Positions 45,883-55,428 are shown, numbered from the stretch's first letter. The stretch: DNA of 64,000 nucleotides from Pseudomonadota bacterium (GCA_021782995.1 JAJXUI010000005.1:1-64000), one strand, 5' to 3'. The notes: generated by a model not told the origin, from the letters alone. Numbers and translations are program-made.

Positions 45883-48462
45883 ATGCGCTTCGACAAATTC
45901 ACCACAAAACTGCAGCAAGCCCTCTCCGATGCCCAAAGCCTGGCGGTCGGTGCCGACAACCAGTTCATCGAGCCACAGCATTTGTTGCTCGCGCTGCTGA
46001 ACGACGCCGACAGCGGCGCAGGCTCTTTGCTGTCTCGTGCCGGCGGCAACGTAACCGCACTGAAAACCGCGCTGAATGATGCCGTCAGCCGCCTGCCCAA
46101 GGTGGAAGGCCATGGTGGTGAAGTGCAAGCCAGCCGCGATCTCGGCAACCTGCTCAACCTCACCGACAAGGAAGCGCAGAAGCGTGGCGACCAGTTCATC
46201 GCCAGCGAAATGTTCCTGCTCGCGCTGACAGATGACAAAGGCGAAACCGGCCGCCTGCTGAAAAGCCACGGCGTAAACCGTGCGCACCTGGAGCAGGCCA
46301 TTTCTGCCGTGCGTGGCAGCAACAAGGTGGATAGCGCCGAATCCGAAGGCCAGCGCGAAGCCCTGAAAAAATTTACCATCGACCTTACCGAGCGCGCAAG
46401 ACTAGGCAAGCTGGACCCGGTGATCGGCCGCGACGATGAAATCCGCCGCGCCATCCAGGTGCTGCAACGCCGCTCGAAAAACAACCCCGTGCTGATCGGC
46501 GAACCGGGCGTGGGCAAAACCGCCATTGTGGAAGGACTGGCCCAGCGCATCATCAATGAAGAGGTGCCGGAAACCCTGAAAGGCAAGCGCGTGTTGAGTC
46601 TCGATATGGCCGCGCTGATCGCCGGTGCGAAATACCGCGGCGAATTTGAAGAGCGCCTGAAAGCCGTGCTGAAAGAACTGGCGCAGGACGAAGGCAAGAA
46701 CATTGTGTTCATCGACGAAATCCACACCATGGTGGGTGCTGGCAAAACCGAAGGCTCGATGGATGCCGGCAACATGCTCAAGCCCGCTTTAGCACGTGGC
46801 GAGCTGCACTGCATCGGCGCCACCACGCTGGATGAATACCGCAAGTATGTGGAAAAAGATGCCGCGCTGGAGCGCCGTTTCCAGAAAGTGCTGGTGGGCG
46901 AGCCTTCTGTTGAATCCACCATCGCGATACTTCGCGGCCTGCAGGAAAAATATGAATTGCACCACGGCGTGGAAATCACCGACCCGGCGATTGTCGCCGC
47001 GGCAGAACTATCCGACCGCTACATCACTGACCGCTTCCTGCCGGACAAGGCGATCGACCTGATCGACGAAGCCGCCGCGCGCATCAAGATGGAAATCGAT
47101 TCCAAGCCCGAGGTGATGGACAAGCTCGACCGCCGCCTGATCCAGCTGAAGATCGAGCGCGAAGCGGTGAAAAAGGAAAAGGACGAAGCCTCCAGAAAGC
47201 GCATGCAGCTGCTGGAAGAAGAAATCAAAAAGCTGGAGCGCGAATATGCCGACCTCGAAGAAATCTGGAAGGCAGAGAAAGGCGCTGCCCAGGGTGCCGC
47301 GCATGTGAAAGAAGAGATCGATCATATCAAGGCCGACATCGCCAGGCTGCAGCGCGAAGGCAAGCTGGAAAAAGTGGCCGAGCTGCAATATGGCAAGCTG
47401 CCGCAACTGGAGGCGAAGTTAAAAGAAGCCACGCAGAAAGAAAGCGAAGGCCAGGCCAGCAAGAACAAACTGCTGCGGACACAGGTGGGCGCAGAGGAAA
47501 TTGCCGAAGTGGTAAGCCGTGCCACCGGCATTCCTGTGTCGAAGATGATGCAAGGTGAACGTGAGAAATTATTGCACATGGAGGATAAACTGCATGAGCG
47601 CGTGGTGGGGCAGGACGAAGCCGTGCGCCTCGTTTCCGATGCAATTAGAAGATCACGTTCCGGCCTGGGCGACCCCAACCGTCCCTATGGTTCCTTCCTG
47701 TTCCTCGGCCCCACCGGCGTGGGTAAAACCGAGCTGTGCAAGGCGCTGGCCGGCTTCCTGTTTGATTCGGAAGAGCACCTCATCCGCATCGACATGAGCG
47801 AATACATGGAAAAGCATTCCGTGTCGCGACTGATCGGCGCACCGCCCGGCTATGTGGGCTATGAAGAAGGCGGTGGCTTGACCGAAGCCGTGCGCCGCAA
47901 GCCCTACAGCGTGATTCTGCTCGATGAAGTGGAAAAGGCCCACCCGGATGTGTTCAACGTGCTGCTGCAAGTGCTGGATGATGGCCGCATGACCGATGGC
48001 CAGGGGCGCACCGTGGACTTCAAGAACACCGTGATCGTGATGACTTCCAACCTTGGCAGCCAGATGATTCAGCAGATGCAGGGCGACGACTATCAGGTGG
48101 TGAAACTGGCGGTGATGGGCGAGGTGAAAACCTACTTCCGTCCTGAATTCATCAACCGTATCGATGAAGTTGTGGTGTTCCACGCGCTGGACGAGAAGCA
48201 CATCAAGTCCATTGCGAAGATCCAGCTCGCCTATCTGGAAAAGCGTCTGGCTGCGATGGAGATGAAACTGGATGTTACCGATGCTGCGTTGTCCGAAATC
48301 GCCAATGCCGGTTTCGACCCGATCTATGGCGCACGTCCATTGAAGCGCGCCATCCAGGCCCAGCTGGAAAACCCGCTGGCCAAGCTGATCCTTGAAGGCA
48401 AATATGCGCCCAAGGATACGGTGAAGGTGGATTGTGTATCCGGAGTGATGAGGTTCGAGTAA
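45883..48462 (+). CDS. clpB: ATP-dependent chaperone ClpB
   Basis: Hsp100 disaggregase, 859 residues, full length. Double-Clp N domain ([30 protein letters not shown]), AAA+ domain 1 with Walker A GEPGVGKT (about residue 205) and Walker B FIDEIH, the coiled-coil M domain (about 400-520) needed to work with DnaK, AAA+ domain 2 with Walker A GPTGVGKT and Walker [12 protein letters not shown], and a C-terminal sensor 2 GARPLKRAI. It rescues aggregated proteins as a hexamer. Transcribed from a sigma-32 promoter between two terminators, hence monocistronic. Confidence 0.98.
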   Translation: MRFDKFTTKLQQALSDAQSLAVGADNQFIEPQHLLLALLNDADSGAGSLLSRAGGNVTALKTALNDAVSRLPKVEGHGGEVQASRDLGNLLNLTDKEAQKRGDQFIASEMFLLALTDDKGETGRLLKSHGVNRAHLEQAISAVRGSNKVDSAESEGQREALKKFTIDLTERARLGKLDPVIGRDDEIRRAIQVLQRRSKNNPVLIGEPGVGKTAIVEGLAQRIINEEVPETLKGKRVLSLDMAALIAGAKYRGEFEERLKAVLKELAQDEGKNIVFIDEIHTMVGAGKTEGSMDAGNMLKPALARGELHCIGATTLDEYRKYVEKDAALERRFQKVLVGEPSVESTIAILRGLQEKYELHHGVEITDPAIVAAAELSDRYITDRFLPDKAIDLIDEAAARIKMEIDSKPEVMDKLDRRLIQLKIEREAVKKEKDEASRKRMQLLEEEIKKLEREYADLEEIWKAEKGAAQGAAHVKEEIDHIKADIARLQREGKLEKVAELQYGKLPQLEAKLKEATQKESEGQASKNKLLRTQVGAEEIAEVVSRATGIPVSKMMQGEREKLLHMEDKLHERVVGQDEAVRLVSDAIRRSRSGLGDPNRPYGSFLFLGPTGVGKTELCKALAGFLFDSEEHLIRIDMSEYMEKHSVSRLIGAPPGYVGYEEGGGLTEAVRRKPYSVILLDEVEKAHPDVFNVLLQVLDDGRMTDGQGRTVDFKNTVIVMTSNLGSQMIQQMQGDDYQVVKLAVMGEVKTYFRPEFINRIDEVVVFHALDEKHIKSIAKIQLAYLEKRLAAMEMKLDVTDAALSEIANAGFDPIYGARPLKRAIQAQLENPLAKLILEGKYAPKDTVKVDCVSGVMRFE

Positions 48463-48477
48463 GGTTGAGTTATTTCT

Positions 48478-48511
48478 GGGAAAGCCCGGCTTGCCGGGCT
48501 TTCCCTTTGTT
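48478..48511 (+). terminator. intrinsic terminator of clpB
   Basis: Long GC-rich stem gggaaagcccggc (48478-48490) with gccgggctttccc (48493-48505), tight loop, then tttgtt. It lies 15 bases after the clpB stop. Confidence 0.92.
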
Positions 48512-48555
48512 GGTTCGTTTGCTTCAATTTTAGTGACAATTGAAAGGAATTTAAT

Positions 48556-49632
48556 ATGGACAAGATTTATACGCCAGCCCAATTGGGTTCGCTAGCCTTG
48601 CAGAACCATCTGGTAATGGCGCCAATGACACGCAATCGTGCAACAGGCAATATTCCGAATGAACTCATGGCGGAGTATTACGCGCAACGTGCTGGAGCCG
48701 GTTTGATTGTCACTGAAGGGGTATCGCCTTCTCCAAATGGTTTGGGTTACCCGCGCATACCAGGCATATTCTCTGCCGAGCAGGTGACAGGTTGGGCCAA
48801 AGTGACAGCTGCAGTGCATGCAAAGGGAGCGAAGATATTCATGCAGTTCATGCACTGCGGGCGGATTGGCCATCCACTCAATGTACCAGCAGGGGCGCGA
48901 GTTCTTGGGCCGTCTGCGGTGGCAGCCGCAGGGGAAATCTATACTGATGCTGAAGGCATGAAACCACATGCTGTGCCACAGGCGATGAGCGAGGCAGATA
49001 TCCGGACTGCGGTGGAGGAGTTTGCCCGGGCAGCAAAAAGCGCAGTTGAGGCGGGTTTTGACGGTGTAGAGCTGCACGCCGCCAATGGGTATTTGCTGGA
49101 ACAGTTTATACGCCCAAATTCCAACCAACGTCAGGACCAATATGGCGGGGCCATTGAAAATCGTGTTCGCTTCCCGCTTGAGGTGGTGGATGCGGTGATC
49201 AAGACGATCGGCAAGGACAAGGTAGGGATACGCTTATCACCCTATGGCGTTTTCAATGACATGCCGATTTATGATGCAATGGAGGCCGACTATACTTATC
49301 TTGCACAGCAACTCAATGCACGCGGCTTGGTGTATGTACATCTGGTGGATCATTCGCCGATGGGTGCGCCCAAGGTGCCGGATTCAATCAAGCAGGTTTT
49401 CCGTACTACCTTCAAGGGTACTCTCATTCTTTCTGGGGGGTATGATGCAGGACGCGCAGAAAAGGATATTGTCGAGAATCGCTGTGATCTGGTCGCAGTG
49501 GGCCGCCCATTTTTGGCCAATCCGGATCTGGTGGCGCGCTGGAAAACCGGTGCGCCACTGAATGCCGCAGATCAGCAGACGTTCTATACCCCCGGCCCTA
49601 AGGGCTATACCGATTATCCATTGATGTCATAA
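48556..49632 (+). CDS. Old Yellow Enzyme family alkene reductase
   Basis: 358 residues, FMN-dependent NAD(P)H:ene reductase of the NemA/OYE type. Motifs: HLVMAPMTRNRA (FMN/active site), FMQFMHCGRIGHP, the His/Asn pair and Tyr in DGVELHAANGYLLEQFIRP, SNQRQDQYGGAIENR, and the C-terminal GRPFLANPDLV. It reduces activated double bonds or nitro compounds and often helps detoxify electrophiles; the physiological substrate is unknown. A gaaagga site precedes the ATG. It begins beyond the clpB terminator and has no visible TetR/NemR-type regulator beside it. Confidence 0.93.
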   Translation: MDKIYTPAQLGSLALQNHLVMAPMTRNRATGNIPNELMAEYYAQRAGAGLIVTEGVSPSPNGLGYPRIPGIFSAEQVTGWAKVTAAVHAKGAKIFMQFMHCGRIGHPLNVPAGARVLGPSAVAAAGEIYTDAEGMKPHAVPQAMSEADIRTAVEEFARAAKSAVEAGFDGVELHAANGYLLEQFIRPNSNQRQDQYGGAIENRVRFPLEVVDAVIKTIGKDKVGIRLSPYGVFNDMPIYDAMEADYTYLAQQLNARGLVYVHLVDHSPMGAPKVPDSIKQVFRTTFKGTLILSGGYDAGRAEKDIVENRCDLVAVGRPFLANPDLVARWKTGAPLNAADQQTFYTPGPKGYTDYPLMS

Positions 49633-49730
49633 ACAGGTGCGGGCCGCGGATTCATTGCGGCATTCAATTCGTCTCTATTCCTGGCCGGCACCTTTTACTG
49701 GTATCTTTGCCCTGCCTGGCGGCAAGAACT

Positions 49731-49751
49731 ATTAGGGACAGACCACGTTTT
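49731..49751 (+). repeat. motif copy A, RAYT/REP-end-like
   Basis: attagggacagaccacgtttt. A second copy in the same orientation at 50646-50666 agrees at 16 of 21 positions. Sequences of this kind (GGGACAG-CC) recur, as I remember it, next to REP-associated tyrosine transposase genes in proteobacteria. No transposase remains here. Confidence 0.4.
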
Positions 49752-49840
49752 AGCCAATATGGTTGTTTTGAAAGCGTGATGAACACTAGTGTAGCGGGGT
49801 AGGCCTGTCAATCGGTCTTACGCATGAATTTATGGAGTTA

Positions 49841-50035
49841 TTACCAACAGCGCGCGGCCTGAGCCTGCGGCGAGGCACGTTCAGTAAGGCTTTGCATTAA
49901 TTGCCCGGCAGTGTCGGCGGTGAGGAAGAGGCTGCAGCCTGCACACACGGAAAGTGCCAGGCAGATATACACGGGTTCTGGTGAGAAGTGTTTGGCCAGT
50001 TCATCGGGCGATGCAAGCACAGCGGCTAACTGCGT
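49841..50035 (-). pseudogene. possible remnant of an unidentified gene
   Basis: An open frame of about 64 codons bounded by stops, with codon choice like real genes of this window (C/G at many third positions) and protein-like composition: Q-L-A-A-V-L-A-S-P-D-E-L-A-K-H, then VYICLALSVCAGCSLFL, then ERASPQAQAARCW. There is no ATG near its beginning; a GTG at 50020 would give 59 residues but has no convincing ribosome site. Family not recognised. Best explained as the 3' end of a gene whose 5' part is lost. Confidence 0.3.
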
Positions 50036-50051
50036 TCATACTCTGTGAGCG

Positions 50052-50081
50052 GAAAAAACAAAACCCGGCAGCGCCGGGTTT
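50052..50081 (-). terminator. intrinsic terminator of the DUF805 gene
   Basis: Perfect nine-base stem aaacccggc (50061-50069) with gccgggttt (50073-50081). On the minus strand the hairpin is followed by a T-rich run (complement of ggaaaaaacaa). It lies 38 bases beyond the stop. Confidence 0.85.
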
Positions 50082-50118
50082 GGGATTGATTCCAGATGGC
50101 CGTGCCATCAGCAATGGT

Positions 50119-50475
50119 TTAGGCCGCGTGTTCCTTGGGGTTGGGGCCGAAGCGGTTTTCACCGGGGGTGCCATCCATCACGGCAAACACCAGCAGCACG
50201 ATGGCGCCGATCAGTGGAACCAGGGAGATCAGCAGCCACCACCCGGTGCGATCGATGTCATGCAGTCTTCTGACGCCCACGGAAAGTGAAGGCACGATCA
50301 TGGCAAGCACAAATATAAGGATCAGAATTTGCGCGATATTGCCAAGTACATATGCCAATGCAATCAGGGCAATGTAGATCAGCAGGTAGAACAGGAAGAA
50401 AAACCAATATTCTTTTCTGCGGGCGCGCCCGGAAAAATCAGCGTATTTGTTTAATGCGGCCAGAAACCAGCTCAT
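50119..50475 (-). CDS. DUF805 family membrane protein
   Basis: 118 residues from the ATG at 50475, which has an agggag ribosome site and begins MSWFLAALNKYADFSGRARRKEYW, the family's usual N-terminus; a frame open to 50502 is rejected. Three to four membrane helices and the conserved SVGVRRLHDIDRTGWW motif between helices, ending in a hydrophilic GENRFGPNP tail. Inner-membrane protein of unknown function, common in bacteria, sometimes mobile or in stress-related contexts. Confidence 0.9.
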   Translation of the reverse strand: MSWFLAALNKYADFSGRARRKEYWFFFLFYLLIYIALIALAYVLGNIAQILILIFVLAMIVPSLSVGVRRLHDIDRTGWWLLISLVPLIGAIVLLVFAVMDGTPGENRFGPNPKEHAA

Positions 50476-50645
50476 ATATGACTCCCTATGGTTAATCCTC
50501 AATTGTTGTTATTGCGTGGCAGGTTGAGGTTGTCGCTGCCATGCAGTCGTGCATCACGTGGTGTTGCAGGCGCTGATGCAAGACGTTCGCTAGCGTACTG
50601 ATAATTAAAGTAAAAGGCAAATTGCGTCGCCACAATTGGCGAACA

Positions 50646-50666
50646 ATTGGGGACAGTCCATAATTT
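50646..50666 (+). repeat. motif copy B, RAYT/REP-end-like
   Basis: attggggacagtccataattt, 16 of 21 positions identical to copy A at 49731-49751. Together they bracket the DUF805 gene. Confidence 0.4.
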
Positions 50667-50783
50667 CACGCTGCTCGCGGAAACAGTGTGATGCGGCAGA
50701 GAGTAATAGAGTCTGGCCTTACTTTTCACATCAAAATACCAGGTAAGCCATGAACCAATGCATGCTGAAGGTGTTTTGCAGGC

Positions 50784-50817
50784 TGACGCAATTTCACCAG
50801 GTTTCAAAATTGCGTCA
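50784..50817. repeat. 11-base perfect inverted repeat
   Basis: tgacgcaattt (50784-50794) and aaattgcgtca (50807-50817) with a 12-base spacer. It lies 12 bases beyond the lipoprotein stop (minus strand) but has no T run, so it is not a standard terminator. A further half-site lies at 50620-50628. Confidence 0.7.
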
Positions 50818-50828
50818 AGGGATGGCTG

Positions 50829-51644
50829 TTACTTCACGCTCTGGAACGAGCTGACATCCCTGCCGGCAAGCGTATCGTCGAGGCGGGCATATAAGGTCTG
50901 CACGCCCTTGGTGGCCATATCCAGTGCGGATGGATGGAATTTTTCAAAGTTTGTCCCGCCAAAATCGGAAGTGTCAAACACGATGATGGCCTTGGCGTCG
51001 CCGGGTTCGGCTTCTTTCATGGTGGAGTCTTTCCATACGGTTTTGCCGTTCTGGTCGTAGGCGACCACGGAAGAGCTTACGGTTGCGCTGTAGCTTTTCT
51101 TGCCCATTGAGATGCCCATGATGGAGACAAATCCCTTGCTTTGCGTGACGTTAAAGGAGAAGGTCAGGGCGATGACGCCGTCCACGCCGAGGTCTTTGGC
51201 GAGCTTGGCATATTTCTGTTCGTCTGAAATGTATTTGTAGCCGCCTGCCTCGTTCATGTCTAAGTTCATGAACATCACTTGCATCTGGTGCGGGTCTTCT
51301 GCCAGGCCTTTATAGGCCTTGCTTGCCAGTACGCTCTTTTCCGGCACGAGGGTGAACAGCTGGTTTTTGCCCAGGGCGCCATAAATGGCGGGCTTCAGCT
51401 TGTCGATGATGGGCTGGGTATTGGTGCCGGGAATTTCATCCATGCTCTTGAACATGTTGACCATGCCCTTTTCGCCTTGCATGGTCTTGACCGAGGCGAT
51501 GGAAACGACTGCATATTTCTTGTGGGGATTGAATGCGGTTTTCTCGACATCGGCAGAGCCAGTGATGGCGATCGTGGAGCAGCCTTGAACCGAGAAGGCA
51601 ATTGCCAGTGCAACAAGCGTTTTGATTATATTTTTTGTGGTCAT
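50829..51644 (-). CDS. lipoprotein of unknown function
   Basis: 271 residues from the ATG at 51644, chosen for its aaggga ribosome site and the signal sequence that follows, with lipobox FSVQGC; a frame open to 51767 is rejected. The mature protein is soluble, with a repeated-looking alpha/beta pattern (YAVVSIASVKTM, YAKLAKDLGVDGVIALTFSF, ATVSSSVVAYDQNGKTVWK). No family recognised with confidence; the layout recalls outer-membrane lipoproteins that scaffold or bind in the periplasm. The nearest gene upstream is divergent. Confidence 0.8.
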   Translation of the reverse strand: MTTKNIIKTLVALAIAFSVQGCSTIAITGSADVEKTAFNPHKKYAVVSIASVKTMQGEKGMVNMFKSMDEIPGTNTQPIIDKLKPAIYGALGKNQLFTLVPEKSVLASKAYKGLAEDPHQMQVMFMNLDMNEAGGYKYISDEQKYAKLAKDLGVDGVIALTFSFNVTQSKGFVSIMGISMGKKSYSATVSSSVVAYDQNGKTVWKDSTMKEAEPGDAKAIIVFDTSDFGGTNFEKFHPSALDMATKGVQTLYARLDDTLAGRDVSSFQSVK

Positions 51645-51979
51645 GTTATTCCCTTGGTTATGTAATAAGTTGCTGCTGTAGCAGTTGCGTGAATATTCCT
51701 GTGTATATTTCAAACATGTGCTGCGGGATGCAAGGGTAGACGTTCCTGCCTGCAGGGTCAATGCCACTCATTCTATTATTACTGCCGTGCATGAGACTGT
51801 GCATGTGGTGTTTGGGGGGATGCCTTGTGCTGGACAAATTTCATTGCAAGCAAGGGCGGGTGATCATAAGTGAGAGTTGATGCAGGCTGTGCCGGGGTGA
51901 TGTGCATTGCAGTTAAGGCAGCCATTGCAGGCCGGGCAATCCTGCCTGCTTGTCAAGTGCCAGGTGCTTCCGGCAATGA
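51645..51979. other. 335-base divergent spacer, nothing recognised
   Basis: No gene, RNA or terminator was found. A six-base inverted repeat (acactg-ga-cagtgt, 51983-51996) at its right edge overlaps the putative start of the kinase and might be an operator. Confidence 0.5.
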
Positions 51980-53797
51980 TTGACACTGGACAGTGTTATC
52001 TCCAATATTCATCAATTCATTTCAACCTTGGCTACTGTATTCATGCAAGCGATTGATGCCGTTACCGCCTCGCCGCTGGAGGACGAAGTCATCCTGGCAG
52101 AGCGTATCAAGACTTACCTTGCCGAATCGAAAGCACAGACCGTTGCCGGCGCTGTGGTATTTTCGATTATTGCTTTTGCGGCGCGGGACTATTCTCCCGG
52201 CTGGACGCTGCTGGTGGCATCGCTGATGCTGGCGATTGCGACAGGCATCCGCATGCAGCAGATATGGCTGTTTTCTCGCAAGCCTGACATCAAGCCGCAC
52301 GCGCAATGGGGCAGGGTGCAAACCTGGTGTGCGGGCCTGGCCGGTATGGCCTGGGCGCTGGCCTTTGTGCCGATGATGGATGCATTGCCGCTAGGCTATC
52401 GCTATTTCGTGATTGCGGTGTGTGCGGTTTCCATTTCCACTTCCGTGGCTGAAGGCTTTTCTTACCTGTGGCCGTCGATTGCGTTTTCCGTTTCGTTGCT
52501 CATCCCGCTGATCAGCTGGTTGCTGTTGAAGGGCGAAAGCACATTTTCGCAACTGGCGCTGCTGCTGATGATCATGTTTCCATTGCTGATCTGGCAGAGC
52601 ACGCAGCGCGGCAAGGCGCTGGTGCAGAGTATCCTGCTGCGGCTGAATATTGAGCAACTGGCGCATGAGCTGGTGTACCAGCGTGACCTGGCGGAAAAGG
52701 CCGACAAGGAGAAGACGCGTTTCCTGGCTGCCGCCAGCCATGATTTGCGCCAGCCTGTTTTCGCTTCGCTGCTGCTGGTGGATGCATTGAAGATGGGCAC
52801 GCTGACGCAGTCGCAGCAGCAGCTGATCGGCAAGCTGGACCAGTCGATACGGGTGTTTTCAAACCAGCTGGAGCGTTTGCTGGATCTTTCCAGGTTTGAT
52901 GCGGGGTTGGTGAAGACACAGGCGGTTGCGGTGAGCCTGACTGCATTGTTCGAATGGCTGGAGCAGATGTTTGCGAACTCGGCTCATGAAAAGGGACTGC
53001 GCTTCATGTTGCACATTCCCGGTGACCGTACGCTGGGCGTGCTGGTTGACCGCGGGTTGATCGAATCCGCGTTGCTGAACATCGTTTCCAACGCGATGAA
53101 ATTTACGCGCCGTGGCGGCATCCTGATTGGCGCAAGGGTGCGTGCCGAGCATGTGCTGATCCAGGTGTGGGATACCGGCATCGGCATTGAGGCCATGCAT
53201 ATCCCGCGGATATTTGACGAGTTCTACCAGGTGGATAATCCACAGCGCAATCGTGAATCCGGGCTGGGGCTGGGTTTGTCCATCGTGAAACGTGCAATGG
53301 GTTTGCTGGGGGGCGAGATTACGTGCCGTTCGCGTCCCGGGCACGGCTCGATGTTTGAACTGAAACTGCCGATTGCCGATTCTGCAGATGCGTTGCCGTC
53401 TGCGAACTATGCATTGTCGCGGGAAACGGTGGCTGCCCATTCCGCCTTTGCCGGCAAGCGGGTGGTGGTGCTGGAGGATGACTTGCTGGTGAATGAGGCG
53501 ATCGTGGTGATGCTGCGCGAGCTGGGTGCCGGGGTGATGCATTACGCCAGTGCGGAACTTGCGCTGGCTGATCCGGATGCGGCGCTGGCGGATTTTTACA
53601 TCGTCGATTATTCGCTGGGTGGGCGTTATACCGGTGCAGAGTATCTCGATCTGTTGCAGGCATCTACAGGACGCAAGCTGCGTGCAGTGGTGCTGACCGG
53701 GGAAACGGCCCCTGCGTTTCTGGACCAGATGGCCGAGCGGCGCTGGCCTATCCTGCACAAGCCGCTCAATCTGGCGAGTTTGGTTGCCTATCTATAG
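51980..53797 (+). CDS. multi-TM hybrid histidine kinase with receiver
   Basis: 605 residues if the TTG at 51980 is the start; no good ribosome site supports it, and the in-frame ATG at 52043 is an alternative. The N-terminal half has five to six membrane helices with short loops and no large periplasmic domain, so it may sense membrane state or a hydrophobic signal. Then HisKA (phospho-His in AASHDLRQPVFAS), an ATPase domain (DTGIGI, GLGLGLSIV) and a C-terminal receiver (VVVLEDDLLVN, phospho-Asp in FYIVDYSLGG, Lys in ILHKPLN). The receiver ends the protein; the output partner is elsewhere. Confidence 0.9.
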   Translation: MTLDSVISNIHQFISTLATVFMQAIDAVTASPLEDEVILAERIKTYLAESKAQTVAGAVVFSIIAFAARDYSPGWTLLVASLMLAIATGIRMQQIWLFSRKPDIKPHAQWGRVQTWCAGLAGMAWALAFVPMMDALPLGYRYFVIAVCAVSISTSVAEGFSYLWPSIAFSVSLLIPLISWLLLKGESTFSQLALLLMIMFPLLIWQSTQRGKALVQSILLRLNIEQLAHELVYQRDLAEKADKEKTRFLAAASHDLRQPVFASLLLVDALKMGTLTQSQQQLIGKLDQSIRVFSNQLERLLDLSRFDAGLVKTQAVAVSLTALFEWLEQMFANSAHEKGLRFMLHIPGDRTLGVLVDRGLIESALLNIVSNAMKFTRRGGILIGARVRAEHVLIQVWDTGIGIEAMHIPRIFDEFYQVDNPQRNRESGLGLGLSIVKRAMGLLGGEITCRSRPGHGSMFELKLPIADSADALPSANYALSRETVAAHSAFAGKRVVVLEDDLLVNEAIVVMLRELGAGVMHYASAELALADPDAALADFYIVDYSLGGRYTGAEYLDLLQASTGRKLRAVVLTGETAPAFLDQMAERRWPILHKPLNLASLVAYL

Positions 53798-53950
53798 TCC
53801 AGTCTGTTGGGGGGCTTGATTATAATGTATTGATTATATTTATATATTATTGAAATTCCATGGCTTGACTGCGTATTCTGCTACGGTGTTTTAATGGGCG
53901 CATGAGGGCAGTGTGGCCGTGTACATTTCTACCCTGTCCATGCCAATTCA

Positions 53951-54418
53951 ATGAAAGTTACCATGGATGCAGCCAGCCTTAAGCAGATGATCAGGACGCA
54001 ATATTTGTCCTGGCGACAGTCGAAGCAGGATCAAAACCAGATTCATCGCATCAACCAGGCATTGTTTGAATTGTTCATGCAGGTTGGCAGGGACTATCCT
54101 GCGCTGAGCGAGCGGGAGCAATTGAACAGGCTGGTGATGCAGCGCAAAGGGTGTGATGAAGCGGCGGCCTATGAGGTGATGCGGATTGCCGAAGAAAGTT
54201 ACGCCGCATGGCCGCATGCGCGCGAACTGAACCTGTGCGATGTCATGCGATATCTGGCTGTCAGGGAATTCCAGGATGCACAGGGAGATGCCAGCTGGGG
54301 TGTGGAAAGCATTGCCGCGAGTGTCAGGGCAGTTGTTCCTCACCAGCTCTGCCCGGTACGCCTGAAGCAGCCTTATCTTGTCGAGCGCAGAAAGGCTGAA
54401 CGAAGTCAGGTTGATTGA
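53951..54418 (+). CDS. hypothetical protein
   Basis: 155 residues, soluble and mostly helical (SLKQMIRTQYLSWRQSKQDQN; ERE-LNRLVMQRKGCDEAAAYEVM; RELNLCDVMRYLAV), with a basic end. No family recognised, no signal peptide or membrane segment. It precedes the two-CNBD gene by about 108 bases on the same strand. An in-frame second Met lies at residue 5. Confidence 0.6.
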   Translation: MKVTMDAASLKQMIRTQYLSWRQSKQDQNQIHRINQALFELFMQVGRDYPALSEREQLNRLVMQRKGCDEAAAYEVMRIAEESYAAWPHARELNLCDVMRYLAVREFQDAQGDASWGVESIAASVRAVVPHQLCPVRLKQPYLVERRKAERSQVD

Positions 54419-54526
54419 TGGCTGCGGCCAGATCAGAAGGGGCTGCTTGCCTGCCTCCTGCCCCTTGCCAATTCCTGTTGCATCGCATAAGGTCTCGCCT
54501 TGATTGAATTTATCTTGGCTTGACTC

Positions 54527-55399
54527 ATGGATGACCTGGACTTTCTCGCTAAATCCCCCAAACCTGCCTTGCTGGAAAAAGTGCCGCTGGACCCGGTTGC
54601 TGCGCAGGATTTCTTTGCCTCCCATGGCAAGGAAGAGGCCATCGAGGCAGGCGAGGTCATTTTTGCCGAGAACAGCAAAAGCAAATCGCTGCTTTTCCAG
54701 CGCAGCAAGATGTACCTGTTACTGGAAGGCACGATAGACCTCAGCGTAAAGGATCAGGTGATAGGCTCGGTCTATGCCGGCGAGATTTTTGGCGAGATGG
54801 CTTCGCTCACGCAGATGCCGCGTACTGCAACGGCAACGGCTGAAACGGATTGCCGGGTTATTGCAATGGACGACAAGCAGTTTCGCAATGCGTTGAAGGA
54901 AAAGCCCGAGTTTGCGCTGACGCTGATGGCGATGATGACGCGCCGTCTGCGTGAAATGCTGAATGAGCTGGACCTCGACGGGATGCACACCGAAGTGCTG
55001 GATGACGGAAAATACCCGATGCTGGGCAAAAACCTGCTGTCCGGGCTGCAGGATGAGCTGGGTGAAAATGCGGTGATGCGTTATCGCGAAGGCCACTATA
55101 TTCTGGAAGCGGGTCAGTCCGGCCTGTTCATGTATATCGTGCTGGAAGGCCAGGTCAGCATCCGCATGCACGAGACCATCGTCGAGGAAATCGGGCCCGG
55201 CGGCATCTTCGGGGAAATGGCATTGGTGGAGCGCGGCGAGCGCATGGCCAGTGCGATTGCCGATAACGATTGTGCGGTGCTGGCGGTGAACCGCAATACC
55301 TTCCTCGACATGGTGCGCAGCAACCCTGATTTCGGCTATGCCATCCTCAGTACCATCGGTGAGCGTCTGCGCATCGTGGCATCGGGCTTTGCCGAATAG
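54527..55399 (+). CDS. protein with two cyclic-nucleotide-binding domains
   Basis: 290 residues. Two tandem cNMP-binding domains: the first (about 25-135) with GEIFGEMASLTQMPRTATATAE, the second (about 175-285) with GGIFGEMALVERGERMASAIA. Each contains the phosphate-binding cassette pattern (GE-A-L), but the Arg that contacts the cyclic phosphate is only plausible in the first (MPRTATA). No DNA-binding helix-turn-helix or enzymatic domain is attached, so it would act by protein-protein contact or as a nucleotide sink; this is inference. Confidence 0.88.
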   Translation: MDDLDFLAKSPKPALLEKVPLDPVAAQDFFASHGKEEAIEAGEVIFAENSKSKSLLFQRSKMYLLLEGTIDLSVKDQVIGSVYAGEIFGEMASLTQMPRTATATAETDCRVIAMDDKQFRNALKEKPEFALTLMAMMTRRLREMLNELDLDGMHTEVLDDGKYPMLGKNLLSGLQDELGENAVMRYREGHYILEAGQSGLFMYIVLEGQVSIRMHETIVEEIGPGGIFGEMALVERGERMASAIADNDCAVLAVNRNTFLDMVRSNPDFGYAILSTIGERLRIVASGFAE

Positions 55400-55428
55400 C
55401 GCACCTGCTGTTACTGCCTAAGAAGCAG

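Larger units (their letters stand above)
49633..50118. other. 486-base intergenic region with REP/RAYT-like motif and decayed coding sequence
   Basis: It contains the motif at 49731-49751, a protein-like remnant on the minus strand (49841-50035) and the DUF805 terminator at 50052-50081. No intact gene. Confidence 0.5.
50476..50828. other. 353-base intergenic region with inverted repeat and motif copy B
   Basis: A minus-strand open frame here has no signal, family or codon support. The region holds motif copy B (50646-50666), a half-copy aattgcgtc (50620-50628) and an 11-base inverted repeat (50784-50817). Confidence 0.55.

Noticed and set aside
47653-48582. 309-codon minus-strand open frame over the end of clpB
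   Set aside because: Antisense to clpB AAA+ domain 2 and crosses the clpB terminator.
50499-50807. 102-codon minus-strand open frame beside DUF805
   Set aside because: Low-complexity end, no ribosome site, spans the repeat motifs; looks like non-coding DNA.
52859-53758. 299-codon minus-strand open frame
   Set aside because: Shadow of the hybrid kinase; His/Gln/Arg-rich with no family pattern.
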